Shown here: one piece after another, positions 9,739-23,300 of the stretch
Position numbering within the stretch: position 1 is the stretch's first letter
How the letters are laid out: each line of letters begins with the position of its first letter
Assembly (NCBI GenBank): GCA_033297075.1
Contig: MU858138.1
Span: 1 to 64,000, forward strand
Reading direction: 5' to 3'
DNA: 64,000 bases
Source: Rhypophila decipiens
Lineage: Eukaryota > Ascomycota > Sordariomycetes > Sordariales > Naviculisporaceae
The notes under the pieces: generated by a model
Told to the model about the DNA's origin: nothing
Database searches by the model: none
What the model saw: only the letters and a program-made list of their open reading frames with translations
Translations under genes and position numbers: made by a program

Positions 9739-11843
9739 ATGACCCAGAACATCCAAGGTCCCAGCCATCTCCCCGCCGAAGTCCAACATAGTGCGCTCCT
9801 CCAGTTATTAACCAACTCGCTGATACTGTGCCACACAACACCATACCTTTCTTGTTACGATGTGTTGAATCTCGGTGCAACCTCGCGCGCTTTTCGTTAT
9901 CTTGTCCATCATACCCCTCAAGTCTTCCGCCGTTTGGAGCTCGCAACCGTCAAAGCCGCCCAGTTTGATATTGACGCTATCGACCATGGAGGCCAGACTT
10001 GGCGCAATGTACGGGTAGACGAGAGCTTGACTGAGGACGAGTAAGGACCCAGCTATCGGCCCCTATTTAGATATTGGCCCATTCTAATGCTAGCTCTTTC
10101 TCTGAATAGCTTCTATTCGGGACCCCTTCGAGGCATATTTTCCAGCCTCCGTCGACACGATATTTTGAGAGACGTCCAAGTGCTCTCTCTTGACGGCCTC
10201 TCTGTCACCGCCGAGCTTATCCACGACATCCTGATCGATCCTAGCTATGCTATTCGAATTTTGTCCATCCGCGATGCTAGAAACTTGAACGAGCGGAAGC
10301 TTCGCGCTTCATTGAAGTACGCCTGTCGCGAGTCCAGGGCTACAGGAACGCCGAAGCTGAAGGGCTTGTATGTCTTTGGGCCAAAAGACGCTGCTCCTGG
10401 TCTTCTCTCAACAAAGCCTACAGTTCCACCAACCGCTGGTGTGGCATCGACGTGGAACAACAAGAGCCAAAAGGCGTTGACTGCTGATCTGGTCGATGAG
10501 CCAGAAGCGTGGTATGCTCGCCGAGGTCAACAGTTCCCACGCCGCATCAGCTCTGAGTGGGCAGCCACACTGATTGACTGCGATGGAGTGATTGCCTTCG
10601 ACGCCGTCTTATGCACAGGTCCGAGACACCTGAACTCTCCTGCATGGGGAACCGTCAGTATCGAAGCCTTGGACGCCGCAAGCAATCCAGCGTCCAGAAG
10701 CGTACCTCATTACGGGGTAGCAACTCATAGCTTGGGCGGTTGTGCGTCATGCGGCGCCGCCCCCGAAGGCTGGACAGTATGGGGAGAGGACCGTTTCGCA
10801 GCTGCTAGGGATGCATGTGAAAGGAGAACCAGTAACAGTAGTTCCTCGGATATTGGGCGATTCCCACTCCTCGCTCCTCCGCCGATGCACTCGTCAAATC
10901 TGAAAGCCGCCATGTGTCCCACTGGACAATCCATCAAATCCCGGCTCTCTTCACTCTCGTCAACTAGACAAGAAAAGGCCCGTTTCATCCCCAGATGCTT
11001 TGACTGCATTCGAGATAGGTACTGTGCAAGCTGTTGCCGTTGGTGGTGCGAGAACTGCTACCTCGGCCCCTGGGCTTCTGGTCTCGGTGGCCATGGGGGA
11101 GCAACAGATACCGAAGCTGATTTGGTAAGTAACCAACCATCTCATACCCCCGGCGTGAGTGGGAGTCAGGATCTTCCGATACAACGAAATGGGGACTACA
11201 CATGCTGTGGTAGAGCTTCATGCCAAATTGGATCGAGGAACTCGGGTTTCCTCCGGGATATATCGGCCAGGGGGCAATTATGAAGAGGAAACCAAGGGGC
11301 ACTGCATTTTGCACCCTCAACGCTGTTCAAAAGGTTCTTGGCCCTCGAAGCAGATTTGCATTTTTTTTCTGCCAATCTTCTTTTCATGGCTGCGGAGTAG
11401 CCGTCAGCAAGGATGACCTCTCTGTCGACAATGTGGTCTATACAAATGTTGACGTTCCTGCTATCTAGGCCCGAGTGACTAAGAGTTGTTGGGAATGCGG
11501 GATGAACGTAAGTTCGAAGCCAGCTTCACATGCTTGGGCGTCATAGCTGACGGTTCATAGTGCCATGAATGTATTGACTTCACCCAGAGAATGTGCCACC
11601 GGTGTGGAGGTGGCTACTGCCTTATCCACAACGAAGGCTCAAATATGATTGCGGTACGTGAAGATCGTTGGGCTTGTGAAGTTTTGGGTCTTGCTAACAT
11701 CGGTGCTTTCCTAGTGCGATTGTAAGGCGTTTCATTCCTTTTCACACTAACGCGATGACATTTATAAATCTTGCATTCTTACAATGCTGACTCTGACTCT
11801 AGGGTGTTCGGGAAGAGGCCGAGGTCATCGCGAGCTGTACTGA
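9739..11843 (+). CDS. F-box protein with C-terminal Cys-rich zinc region
   Basis: Exons: 9739-10040, 10110-11124, 11469-11507, 11561-11653, 11715-11721 and 11803-11843, giving 498 residues. The N-terminus (LPAEVQHSALLQLL and following) fits a divergent F-box, the Skp1-binding motif of SCF ubiquitin ligases. Leucine-containing segments follow. The C-terminus is rich in paired cysteines (CFDCIRDRYCASCC, WWCENC, CWEC, CHEC, CHRCGGGYC, CDWC), suggesting a zinc-binding fold. Exon 5 is a 7-nt microexon flanked by TTCCTAG and GTAAGG. Splicing through it creates the CDWC motif and ends the protein in a short basic tail. Intron 3, at 344 nt, is unusually long and may hide a further small exon, so residues around 440 are uncertain. 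An upstream in-frame ATG at 9490 is less likely as start. Confidence 0.75.
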
Positions 11844-14601
11844 TCCGACACATGGTTGAACTGTACCAACCGAGCCTGTTTCGATCTTCGAGATCGACCA
11901 GCATCACCATCGAATTCGACAAACCGCCGTCAGCCGTATTTGGGCACCATCGGGCTCTCCCACTTTCACTGATGGTCAACCAGGAAAAGAAAGCCATCAC
12001 TCCCCTCCATCTTCATTTTGTCGACTCGATACACTCCACTCCAACTCCAACTTGATCAAGTCCTCCACTCCACCTTTTCTCTACCATCTCCTTATTTGGC
12101 TTGGAGCAAGCGGGTTTCCTTTCAGTAGTGTTGTGTCTCCTCTCATGATATCATTGTAATCCTTTGAGCTACATGCTGCAGGCAGACTGACATTCGAACT
12201 GGCTTGACTTTCAATTTTGTATCTGATACCCGAATATCCTGCTGCTTGTACGTACACATTACAGAAGAATTAAATAACAATTGAACAAACTCGGGAGGTC
12301 TTAGTTACGCCCGATACCATGAGATACTCATATGTTCGTGAACAATCGACGGACCGCAGGCCGCTCCGTGTGGTCCAAAGCGCCGTGATTCTCGCTGAAG
12401 CTTTCCAAGCAAGATCTACACGTGTACAGTCTTGGCCATGTGGCATCCATGCCAATCGCCGTCAGCCAAGAGATCCTTCCATTCGTCACCTCTTCCATAT
12501 CCGTGGTTATGGGTTTGACTCGACAATGTGGTTGGTGATGGCCTTTGGAATGCCAAAGCGGTTTTGCTGCATATCATGTCTAGACTTTGGATACCAAAGA
12601 TATCACGTCGAGCACGTTGCTGAACGCATCATGTTTAATTACATCTGAGACGCTAGCCGTGGAGTTTCTCCTTTTCATCGTGTCCACACTCCACAGCTGC
12701 ACAACCTTAATACTATTGCGGCGGGGAATCGGAGGAATCTCTGGCGGAGACTCGCCGGAGAGCAACCGGGGCCGAGAAGGGAAGAAGCTTCTGCCACGGG
12801 GCAGTGCTTCTCTGAATTCCCCACCTTTGTAGATATGTCTGATGTTTTCCTTTCACAGTTGAGAAAGACATTTTCTGGCGCGTTCTGGCATGTGGTGGTA
12901 ACAAAAACCCGGAAGTTGGCGGGGATTTGCAGAGTATTCTGGTTTGGTTTTCTTGCCGCCCTCCACCTGTCTGGCAAGGACTGCAACAAACCGTCATACG
13001 AAATGAAATCATTATCGTGGATTTGGTTGATCTTTTCTTCAACGTTTTGAGACGCCCGTCATCGGCACCGGTCCAGAGTTCGTCACCACACCAGGAGTCA
13101 AGCTTTGCGGCGCCCAGTCGATTGGGTCAAGCAAAATCCCAAATCTCAAAAGATTGGTGTCCGGCTTCCCGTCCGCCCCCCGCTGTCCGCCTTTTCATAA
13201 AATTGATTTACGGAAGGATGAGGATCCGGGGCAGAGTTATGCACTCGTGTGGGTGCGAAACCAAGACTTGTGCAAGAATTGTGCAAATGGACCGGGATTC
13301 ACACTCGCCGTGCCCCCGTTCCCGAGGGGTTTATGGCTTGCGATTGGATGGTGTTCTCATCAAAGGTGGGCCCACAGAAGACATTATTCCCTGCATCCGC
13401 GTCATTGGCTTGTTTTCCGGGGATGCGAAACCGACATGCATCATGACATTGAAGAGCAGAGTCTGTCACTCACCTGTCAACTTGTCGGTTTTTGATAGCT
13501 ACCGACAGCCCGTTACCTTAGGCTGAATCACTTCTAGTGTACACTACGAGCACGAGTACGATAGCGACTTCAGACGAGGTTTTGATGTTTGGGAACTTGT
13601 CACCGTGTAATAACAGCCACGACAGCATCCGTCATCCCTTTGGGACGAACATCAGGGACCTTCGTCTTTGGGCCTAGCTCCCATGGTATGTACAGTACAA
13701 GCTAGACGATATGAAGTGAACCACGAGGAAGCGCTGGTGAAGAACACTTCCAGTCAGCCCACTAACTGGATAATGACGAAAGTTCACTGCAAAGCCGCTG
13801 CAGCAAGCAATATTCTCCGCACGATGGCTTCTTTTGGGCTGCGCGGTCGCACAAATCTGCCCATCACGGCTGGCGATGGGAAAAGGCGGGTGGCACAAAT
13901 CCTGGTTCCATGGGCATCTTGGATGGCAGGCAGACCGGCACATCGGCACATCAGCGCTGCGAGATTGTCATGACAGGGCAAAAAGCTTGTCTGTGTTTTT
14001 CACCTGCCCCCTACGCTAGCCTCTCACGCCTTTCTTGATTTGTAACTTTTCCAGAACACAATTTTCCTTCTTGTCTTTCTCGGCGAGGCACCTCTTTGGG
14101 ACCGGACTTTCATAGGGCGTCCTTTTTCTCTCCGGGAGAAAAAGAGTCAAGGGGAATCCAAACAAGCTCGGCAGGGGAGGCAAAATCCACTCACATGCCA
14201 TGCCTTGACGCCGATGATCCCTGAACCGTGATAAAAACCCCCCAGTTATCCCCGTTCCCACAGTCCACTTCCAAATCCACTCACAACCCGGCGCGAGATC
14301 TACAGGCGGGACCCTTCCGGGCTTTCGGGGTGTTAAGGCGTCGTGGGACCCCGAACCGAGTGGTACTCTTTATCATATAAACACGCCAGCCAAGACATGA
14401 CCCCTAACCACTTTCTCTAGAAATTTCTTTCCTCGTCTCTTGTTCCTGCTTCAACCAAGAAGTCCTTGGCTACCTATCTCACTATTATTCTATTCCAACA
14501 CGCTCGTTTCTTGGGATTTGGACTAGATATTACTATCCAGGGGGAATTGTTTACACCATCAGCGGCTGCGATAGCTTCGCTTCACATCAAATCACATCAA
14601 C
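11844..14601. other. Intergenic region, 2.8 kb, no gene seen
   Basis: Frames at 12319-12648 and 12927-13526 (+) lack domains and splice support. The right end, from about 14370, looks like the promoter and pyrimidine-rich leader of the MFS gene. Confidence 0.5.
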
Positions 14602-16369
14602 ATGGCAGACCCATCAGCACCAGCACCTTCGTCCACACGGCCTGGAACAAACAATTCGACAACAGAAATTCTATACGATAAAAGTGACTACAGGACCAGA
14701 ACGCCATCAAATGCAAACTCAGTGGAGATGGAAGCGCTAGACGGAGCCACCATCAATGGCGATCAAGTCTCGGATGCGGAAAAGGGATTTGGCACCGATA
14801 AGAAAGAGACCATCAACGAGGAGGAGGAGCGGGCAAGAGATGATCCAAATGTCGTCACCTGGGACGGCCCCGAAGACCCTGAAAACCCCATGAACTGGCC
14901 GATGAAGAAAAAATGGATGAACATCGCCGTCCTATCTGTCTTGACTCTTGTTACGTGAGTATTACATGGTCCTTCTCGCCATTTGTTGAGCTCGTTCTAA
15001 AGCTGACACACCATCAAGACCTTTGGGCTCTTCCATGTTTGCCCCTGGCATTCCCAAGATCATGGCAGAGTTCCACGAAGACTCCAAAACAACCGCCACT
15101 TTCGTCTTGTCCATCTACATCCTTGGTTTCGCCTTTGGTCCCCTCATCATTGCCCCGATGAGCGAGATCTACGGTCGTTCCATCCTCTACAACATCGGCA
15201 ACGTCCTCTTCACCGTCTTCTCCGTCGGCACGGCTCTCAGCACGAATATGGGTATGATGATGGCCTTCCGCTTCCTCATGGGCCTGGCCGGTGCCGTCCC
15301 CATCACCATTGGAAGCGGTAGCATCTCGGATCTCATGCCCGTCGAAATGCGTGGTCGCGCCATGGCCGCCTGGGCGCTGGGTCCTCTTCTCGGCCCATGC
15401 ATTGGTCCCATCGCAGGTGGTTACCTTGTCCGCGACGCCGACTGGCGGTGGGTGTTCTGGCTGATTGCCATTCTCGCCGGCGTCATCTCGGTCTTCACTT
15501 TCTTTACCCTCAAGGAGACCTATGCGCCTTTGATCCTCGAGCGCAGAACCAAGAAGCTCCGCAAGGAGACGGGCAACGAGAACCTCATCAGCATGTATCA
15601 CGACCCGACCAAGACGGCGACGCAGATCTTCAAGGAGGCCATCGTCCGTCCCATCAACATCCTCTTCACCAAGATGATCGTCCTGCTCATGGCCCTCTAC
15701 GTCGCCATCACCTACGGCATCCTGTACCTCCTCTTCACCACCTTCTCGTTTGTCTACACCTTGAACTATGGCTTCGACGAAGGCACCAACGGCTTGACTT
15801 TCCTACCCGCCGGACTGGGAATGATGATTGGCATTGTCGTCTTCGGCGCCATGTCCGATATCGTGGTCAAGAAGCGCACCGAGGCCGGTCTCGAGCACAA
15901 GCCCGAAGTTCGTCTCTCCCCTAGCTTCACTATCCCCGCCGGCCTTGCCCTCCCAGTCGGTCTGTTTCTCTACGGGTGGACGGCCGAGAAAGGCGTGCAC
16001 TGGATCGTGCCCATGATTGGTGTCGTTATTTTCTCCTGTGGTCTCATGGGCGTCATGGTAAGCTTTCTTCCCCTTTTCTTCCAAAGGATCATCAAGTTCA
16101 GTCACACTAACCTACCAAAATAGATGTGCGTCCAAAACTACCTCCTAGACGCCTACCCGCGCTACGCAGCCTCTGTCACCGCTGCACTCGCTGTCCTCCG
16201 CTCTCTCGCCGGCGCCTTGCTTCCCCTCGGCGGTCTGGACATGTACACCGAGCTCGGGCTAGGATGGGCCAACAGCTTGCTGGCCTTCATCGCCCTCGCG
16301 CTGGTTCCCATCCCGCTATTCTTCTTCTTCTACGGCGAGAAACTACGCGCCCGTGGAAGGATGGACTAA
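14602..16369 (+). CDS. MFS drug:H+ antiporter, DHA1 type
   Basis: Exons 14602-14954, 15019-16057 and 16124-16369 encode 545 residues. The family is marked by the cytoplasmic lead-in [11 protein letters not shown] just before helix 1, the loop motif [13 protein letters not shown] near helix 6, and the [12 protein letters not shown] segment late in the protein. About twelve hydrophobic helices can be counted, split by a charged central loop ([10 protein letters not shown]). The first 100 or so residues are hydrophilic and acidic, as is common in this family. DHA1 members export small organic compounds, including self-made metabolites, across the plasma membrane using proton motive force. The gene converges with the neighbouring polyketide synthase gene, with ends 931 nt apart, which makes it a candidate exporter for that product. 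Codon use is strongly C-biased, suggesting good expression. Confidence 0.92.
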
Positions 16370-17300
16370 TCTGTCCTCTCCCCCCATCTCCTTTATCTTC
16401 TTTCTCACCCCACAACCAGTTCCATTTCCGTTCCATAATAATCTCTCTCATCTCCCTCGTCTATAATCATCATTATTGCATTTACACGGCGTCTGGATTG
16501 CGGTCAATCCAATTTTTTTTTTTTTTTTTTTTTGCATAGAGCCCATATCTGGATCTTACATATCTTGTTTACTTTCTTCATCCCAACATCGTTATAGAGA
16601 TACCACTTTGGCTCTTCTTCACTTTCTGTCATCATCCTTTTGGGTAAACATCTACATACCATACACATATAGACAGGCGAGGATTAATGAGCGGATTATG
16701 ATATGGGAGATGGCTGGATAAAAATGTCCAATAACCTTCTCCAATGTCTTGCGCTGTACATAGTGTACATAGAGTAGATAAGAAACCACTGCATCTATCG
16801 GTACATATTTTACCATCTACATGAAATGGATTGTCTTCATCTGACCGCTCTGTTTGTGTCATCGTTTCTGTTGAACATGAGGGATCCCATGTTGTATCAC
16901 AGCCATCAGACCCATCAACCAGGTGCCTGTAGAGCGGACTTAGCGAACTATGATCGCTCGCTGGCAAGGACACATAGTTTGCAAAGACATGTTACTGATA
17001 TTTAGATCTATGGCATTCTTTCTGACCAGGAAGCAAAACCGAACCCGAATCTCAAGCGAACCCAAGCAATTAAGATGCGAACCAACTGATTACCGAACAA
17101 AAGCACGAGACCTCGACAAGGAAAGAACAAACCTGCAACAGCACCAAAGATGATTCTTGCCGAACAAAAAGAAATGCGGAGTGACCGATGCGTATCATAC
17201 AAGATATGGCGTACGACATGACAAACAATAGGCAGGTATCCAAGGAAAGGACAAAAGAAACCAATCCAAAGTGCTTCTACTACTACGTTATACCATCATA
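16370..17300. other. Convergent 3' region between MFS and PKS genes
   Basis: No gene is seen. The region should contain both terminators. A run of T lies at 16513-16533. Confidence 0.5.
16513..16533 (+). repeat. Poly-T tract, 21 nt
   Basis: An uninterrupted homopolymer about 145 nt downstream of the MFS stop codon, likely in its 3' untranslated region. Its length may be inaccurate because homopolymers are prone to sequencing error. Confidence 0.8.
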
Positions 17301-20300
17301 TTAACCAGAAAAGGAAACAATCTTGCTCTTGGCGCACACACCCTTGGCCAGCGTCTGGATAGAACCGCTAGAGAGCAGCTCCAGCACCTGCATGTTGGCC
17401 TCGAACTCGCGAGTGATGAAATTCCGAATCTCAATGGCAACCAAGGAATCGAGAGGATAATGCGACAGAGACCGTGTGATGTCCAGGTCCTCAGGCTCCA
17501 TCATGAGCACGGAGGCGATCTTGTCCACCAGGCCTCTGCAGACAACATCTTCGGCTTCTGGGAGAGATTTCGACGCTTTGAGTGCAGCATTGAACGACAC
17601 AACGCTGTTCTGCGATGCGTCCTTGGCCGCTGCTTCCTCAGCGGCAATACGCATTGCCTTGAACTTTGCGTCCTCAGTCCAGAAGGGTCGCATTGCGGCT
17701 GTGATGCGCATGCCCGTGATGGTGTGGTTGTTGCATGTCGACGACAGCTTCCCGTTGATGGCCGCGCCAAGAAGAGCGAGCACCTCTGCTTCGCAAATGC
17801 TGTCGCTCCCAAGGTTCCTTGCTACCTCGGCAGCCTTCTCCAGGTCCTCAGCCAAGTAGCCCGAGTCTGAAACAGCAGTCAAGTCAAGCGATGACGCCGG
17901 CATGCCCTTGGCAAGACGATGCTGCACCAACGCGTTGAGGAAGCAATTGGCTGCGCTGTATGCGGCTTGTCCACGGTTGCCCACTGCTCCAGCAGCCGAG
18001 GAGATGGCGACGAAGAAGTCGAGAGGTGAGGATTCCAGAGCGTGATGGAAGTTCCATCCGCCTTGGACCTTGCCCTCGATAACCTCGGTATACTCCTCCC
18101 ATGTCATCTTCTCGAAAAGGACATCCTGTGAAACTGTTAGTGAAGTCCTCGCAATCTGTGTTCTATTTGGTACTTACACGCAGAACCATTGTGCCGTGTA
18201 CAACGCCACGAATGGGAGGCAGATCCTGGAGCCCGGCGACAAGCTCTTCTACTTCGGCCTTGTTCACAACATTGCAGCGGCGAACAACAATGTTAGCCCT
18301 AACAGCGGCAGCTTCATCAACCAGCTCTTTGACCTTTCCAGCGACGGATCCGCTGCGAGAGACAAGGACGATATTCTTTGCCCCCTTGCTGACCATCCAG
18401 CGGGCCATGCTGCGGCCGAGACCACCAGTGCCACCAACAAGTATGTAGGTCGCATCGGCACGGAGGAGGTCATTCAGCTTCTTGGAACGTGTGGCCTTGA
18501 CAATGTCAGTGGCACTGGGCACCACAACCAGTTTTCCAACTGTCTTGCCAGCCTGTTGAGTCTTGAGTGCAACATCAACTTCCGAGATGGAGAAACGAGT
18601 GATGGGAGTGACAGGCCTGATCCTCCCATAAGTCAAAAGGCGACCAACATCGGCAAGGAGACGCTTCGCCACCTTTGGTCTCTCTGCGACCACGGCGAGA
18701 ATATCGACCGAAATGAGACTGGCATTGTTGTCAACGTTGGTGATTTCGAGACGTGTCTTGGAGCTGCCGTCTCTCCTGCTGATGTCAATGAAGCGCCCAA
18801 ACTTATTCAGACAGCTCCAAGACTCTCTCAGCTCATCACCAGTGAGAGTGTTGAGAATCACATCCACGCCATCACCCTTGGTAAGTCGTCGAACCGCGCT
18901 GCCAAAAGACGTGTTGCGGCTGAAGAGGATGTGGTCGGCAGGGATGCCATACTCGTTGATGAGAAGCTCCTTCTTTTCAGCGTTGCCAACAGTCACGAAA
19001 ATCTCGGCGCCGACCATTTGGGCCAGAGTGATGGCTGCTTGACCGACAGCTCCTGCCGCAGCGTGAATGACCACTGTCTCGCCTTCACTGAGGCCGCCAA
19101 CGTCGATCAATCCATAGTAGGCAGTCGCATAGGCCAAAGGCAAGGTAGCAGCGGCTTCAAACGAGAGAGTTGACGGCACCTTGAACGCCAGAGCATCCTT
19201 GGTCCGCGTCCGCGTCGAGAATGCACCCTTTGTCAAGGCTGCAACACGGTCACCGACTTTGAACGTGGTCACCAAAGCGCCGACCGCAGTGATGATACCA
19301 CTTGCCTCGATGCCCGATTCGTCAATGGGCAATTTACCCTTGGCAGCCAGCCCATCTTTGAAGTTGATACCAACTGCCTTGACCACGAATTCGACTTGGT
19401 CAGCTTCCAGTGGTGACTCCAGAGCCTGGTCGTCGACGAAGTGGATTGTGTCAAGAGCGCCGGTTCCTGTGACGGCCAACTTGAGAGCCCGACCATCTTC
19501 ACCAAACTCGGTAGGCTCGAGGACAGACGGGTTGGTCTCCTTGTGAACATATTCGTTCAAGTCGGTGTCGTGGACGATGCGTGGAGTGAAGAACGAGCCG
19601 CCCCTCTCCATGAACTCAAGCTCACTTGTGGTGGACGCATCCGAGCCGAATGCGGCCTTGAAGACCTTGAGGATTGCTTCCGCTGTGCCCGCCTCTGACA
19701 ATGGCGTCTGGCCATCCAGATCCAGAGTGGCAAACTTCATGGCCGTTTCAGACCTGATGGTCCTGCTCAGACCCGTCACCATGTTGGCGTCTGGATTGAG
19801 AGACTTGTCATAGGCACCGCTGACAACCCAAAGGATTCCTTCAAGGCTTGTTAGCGTCTTTTGAAGCGTCGAGAACTCGTCGGCTGTCATTGTTGCCAGG
19901 AAGGTTCGGTGCAGTTCGTTCAGGAAGACGCACGTCTTTCCTGATACGTCGACTGTTTGCAAAGTCCCCATCTCAGGAAGCCTGCCCGTTGCTTGCTCGA
20001 GTGCATTGGCCAAATCATTGGCGACAAGATCCTGGAAGTTGGAGTCCTCGTGGATAATGGCAATCTGCATGCCAGCCGTGAGAGCACTTGCTGGGGTTTC
20101 TGACCCAAGTATCGGGTCCCACTCGAGCTTGTAGCACAGGTCTCTTGGTGCATTGAAGTCTTCCTGTGTGTCATTCTCGATGATGGGTGAGATGGTGAGA
20201 CCCTTGACGGTAATGATGCTCTCAAGGGAATCTTGGCCAGGCACAGCAAGCAGGTCAACTTTAGTCGCCTTCGGGTTGGTGGCGGAAACCTGGCCTTTGC

Positions 20301-23300
20301 AAACTGCGAGAAGCTTGCTGCCGGGTTCTTTGGTGAGCTGAGTGATGCGGGATGAGATGGTGATGTGATCCACAGCGGAAGGCAGATAGATGGTATTGAC
20401 CGAGCGGCGTCCGGCTCCGATGATTGGCCAATACATCTCGATAAGAGACTCCAAGAAGGCGGGTTGGACGACACAATCTGTCAGGAAGCCATTTGGCATC
20501 TCCTTCGCCACGTCCTGGGCTGTGACCTCTCCAAGGGAGTATGAGTCGCTTGCTTGACAGGTTTCCAGACCCTGGAAGGTCGGCCCGTAGGCAACCCCCA
20601 GGTCGCTAAGGGTCTCATACATGTCCTTTGACAGAACTGTCGAGGCCTGGGACTCGTCGATAGAAGTGCGGGCCGAGGCGAAAAGCGCTGCCGAGTCCTG
20701 TGATTGCCCGAGACTATCCACTTCGTTGTCATCACCAGCGGTTGTGGCAACGAGACCTGCGCAGTGCTCGGTCCAACCTTGGTCTTGCGACCATGAGCAG
20801 ATGCGGAACTCTTGCCAGACGTCCGAAGATACAAGAGTCCCTTCCTGGTGAGGGCGAAGAGTGATGGTCATCTCGAGGTCCTTGTCGGGAATGACAAGTG
20901 GTTTGCTGACCGAGACATCCTTGAGCTCAAACCTGCTGAACTCTTTGTTGCTTTCCGCCGCTCGCTGAGAAGCTGCTTCCAAGGCCATCGAAATGAAGCC
21001 AGACATGGGGAACATGGTCAAGGATTGAATCTTGTGATGTTGGAGCCATGGTAGGTCATCTAGACGGACAATGTTGCGCCAGGTGGGCTCAAGCTCGTTG
21101 GAGTAGTTCGCCAGGGTGCCGATGATATCGTTGCGTGTCCCGGCATTGTACTTGTGCATCTGGGTCATGCGTGATTCTTGCCAGTACTTGGAAGAGTAGT
21201 TCCAAGGGTAACGTGGGAGATCCGTCAGCAACGTGGGCGCCTTGGCTGATTTGGGGAAGTTGATGGCACTGAAGTTCAGGTTGGCGCCCTTGATGAAGAG
21301 GCTGGATGCGAGCTCTAGCGCAGTCTCAACAGAGTCGCGCTTGCGAATGAGAGCTGAGGCATAGGGAATTTTGGGTGCGTTGCCGCCGACTTCCTTCAAG
21401 ACTTGCTTAATCGGCCCTTGGAGGCCAGAGTGCGGGCCAAGTTCGACAAGCATATTGACGCCATACTTGTGCTCTCCAACCGGCTCGAGCATGCTCTGCA
21501 ATGCCTCGTTGAACCTGACAGCACATGTGAGATTGTCGACCCAATAGTTGGACTGCAGCTCGGTGCCGTCAATGAGATGCCCGTGAAGGGAGGAGTGAAA
21601 CCTGACTTTGGTCGGCACAGGTGGTGGAAGGTGAGCAATCGACGCGCGGTACTCTTTGGCTACCAAGTTCATATGGTGGGAGTGGTAAGCAACATCGACG
21701 ACAAGGCGTCTGTTGAAAAGCTGCTTCTCCTCGCAGATCTTCTCAAGCTCAGCCAGAGCGGGCTCATCTCCCGAAATCGTCAGGGAAGAAGGGCTGTTGT
21801 AGCATGCAATCCGGACTTCCTTCTCCTGCAACCCCTCAATAATGGGGAGGAATTCCTCCTTGGTGCCTCCAACAGCCATCATGCGGCCTCGGAGGTCGGG
21901 GAACTTCTCCTTCAAGATGGGAATAAGCCTGCCGCGATGGTATGCGATTGCCATAGCCGAGTCGAAGTCGATGATGCCTGCCGCATATGCTGCCGCAATT
22001 TCTCCACTGGAGTGACCAGCAACGGCATCGGGATGGATGGCCCAGGTGCGCAAGAGATCAACAAGCGCAAGCTGGATTGCCGTGCAAGATGGCTGGCTGA
22101 TGTGGGCCTCGCTGATCTTGCTCGTGGTCGCATCACGATGAAGTTCCTCGATAAGGGACCACCCAGACCCGAGTGCAGCGAGGCACTTGTCTGCCCTGTC
22201 AATGCTCTTGGTAAAGGTTGGGTACTGCAGGTAGAGCTCGCGACCCATGGCATACCATTGTGCGCCCTGGCCAGTGAAGATGAAGCCCAATCTCAGGGGC
22301 TCGACCTCTTTCCCTTGTGTGTACTTTTCGCCGTTGATGGCCTCGATCAGCTCGAATGAGTTCAAAGCCGGAATGGCAACTCGCCACTGCAAAAGAGATC
22401 GCCTCTGGCCAAGAGTGTAGGCTAGGTTGCTGGTGAGATCCATCTGGAAGATTTCCGGTCGCTGCTCCAGATAAACAACGATATTCTTCAGCAGCTGCGT
22501 CAGCGCGGCCTTGTCATTGGCGGTAAGAACGTATAGTTTGCGACCCTGGCCCGACTTTTCAGGAGTGTCGTCGCCAGCCACGTTGTGTTTCTGTCCCCGG
22601 AACGGAGCGGCCTCAAGGACCACGTGCCCGTTTGTGCCACCAAACCCGAAGTTGTTGACGCTGATGTACTTCTTTCCGCGCGGCCATGGTCTTTGAGTAA
22701 CGGGAACCTTCATGTTCCATTCTTTCCATGGGATCTTTGGGTTGGGTTGCTTGAAGTCGTAGTTTGGCAGGATGAAGCCACGCTCGAGCATCAAGGCGGC
22801 CTTGATTACACCAGCAATCCCTACAAAGAGTGTCAGTTTTATGCGCTTCGGCGTCTGCAAGAAAGAGATACGTACCAGAAGCACCTTCTAGATGTCCAAT
22901 GTTTGATTTCACAGAGCCGATCCATAGTGGGTCGCGGACCGATCTCTTTTGGCCCAGAACGTTGTGAAGCGCCGTAGCTTCGATGGGGTCACCGACTCTG
23001 GTGCCAGTACCGTGGGCTTCAACGAAGCCACATGCGTTGGGATCCAGGCCAAAGTTTCCGTAGACCTGCCGCATAAGATCCTCTGATGATTATGTCAGCA
23101 TACATCCATTGTTGGCCATTTGGCAACGTGTACTGACCTTGTGCCTTCCCATTAGGCATAGTGATGCCTGGTGTCTTGCCATCTTGGTTGAGCCCGGTGC
23201 CTGCAATGACGGCTCGGATGGGATCGTTGTCTCTGATTGCCTGATCCAGCGGCTTGAGAACAATCATGCCACATCCTTCACCACGGCCGAAACCAGTTCC

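Noticed and set aside
12927..13526. Open frame of 199 codons (+)
   Set aside because: No domain, signal peptide or splice partner, and overlapping frames on both strands are equally open. It looks like chance.
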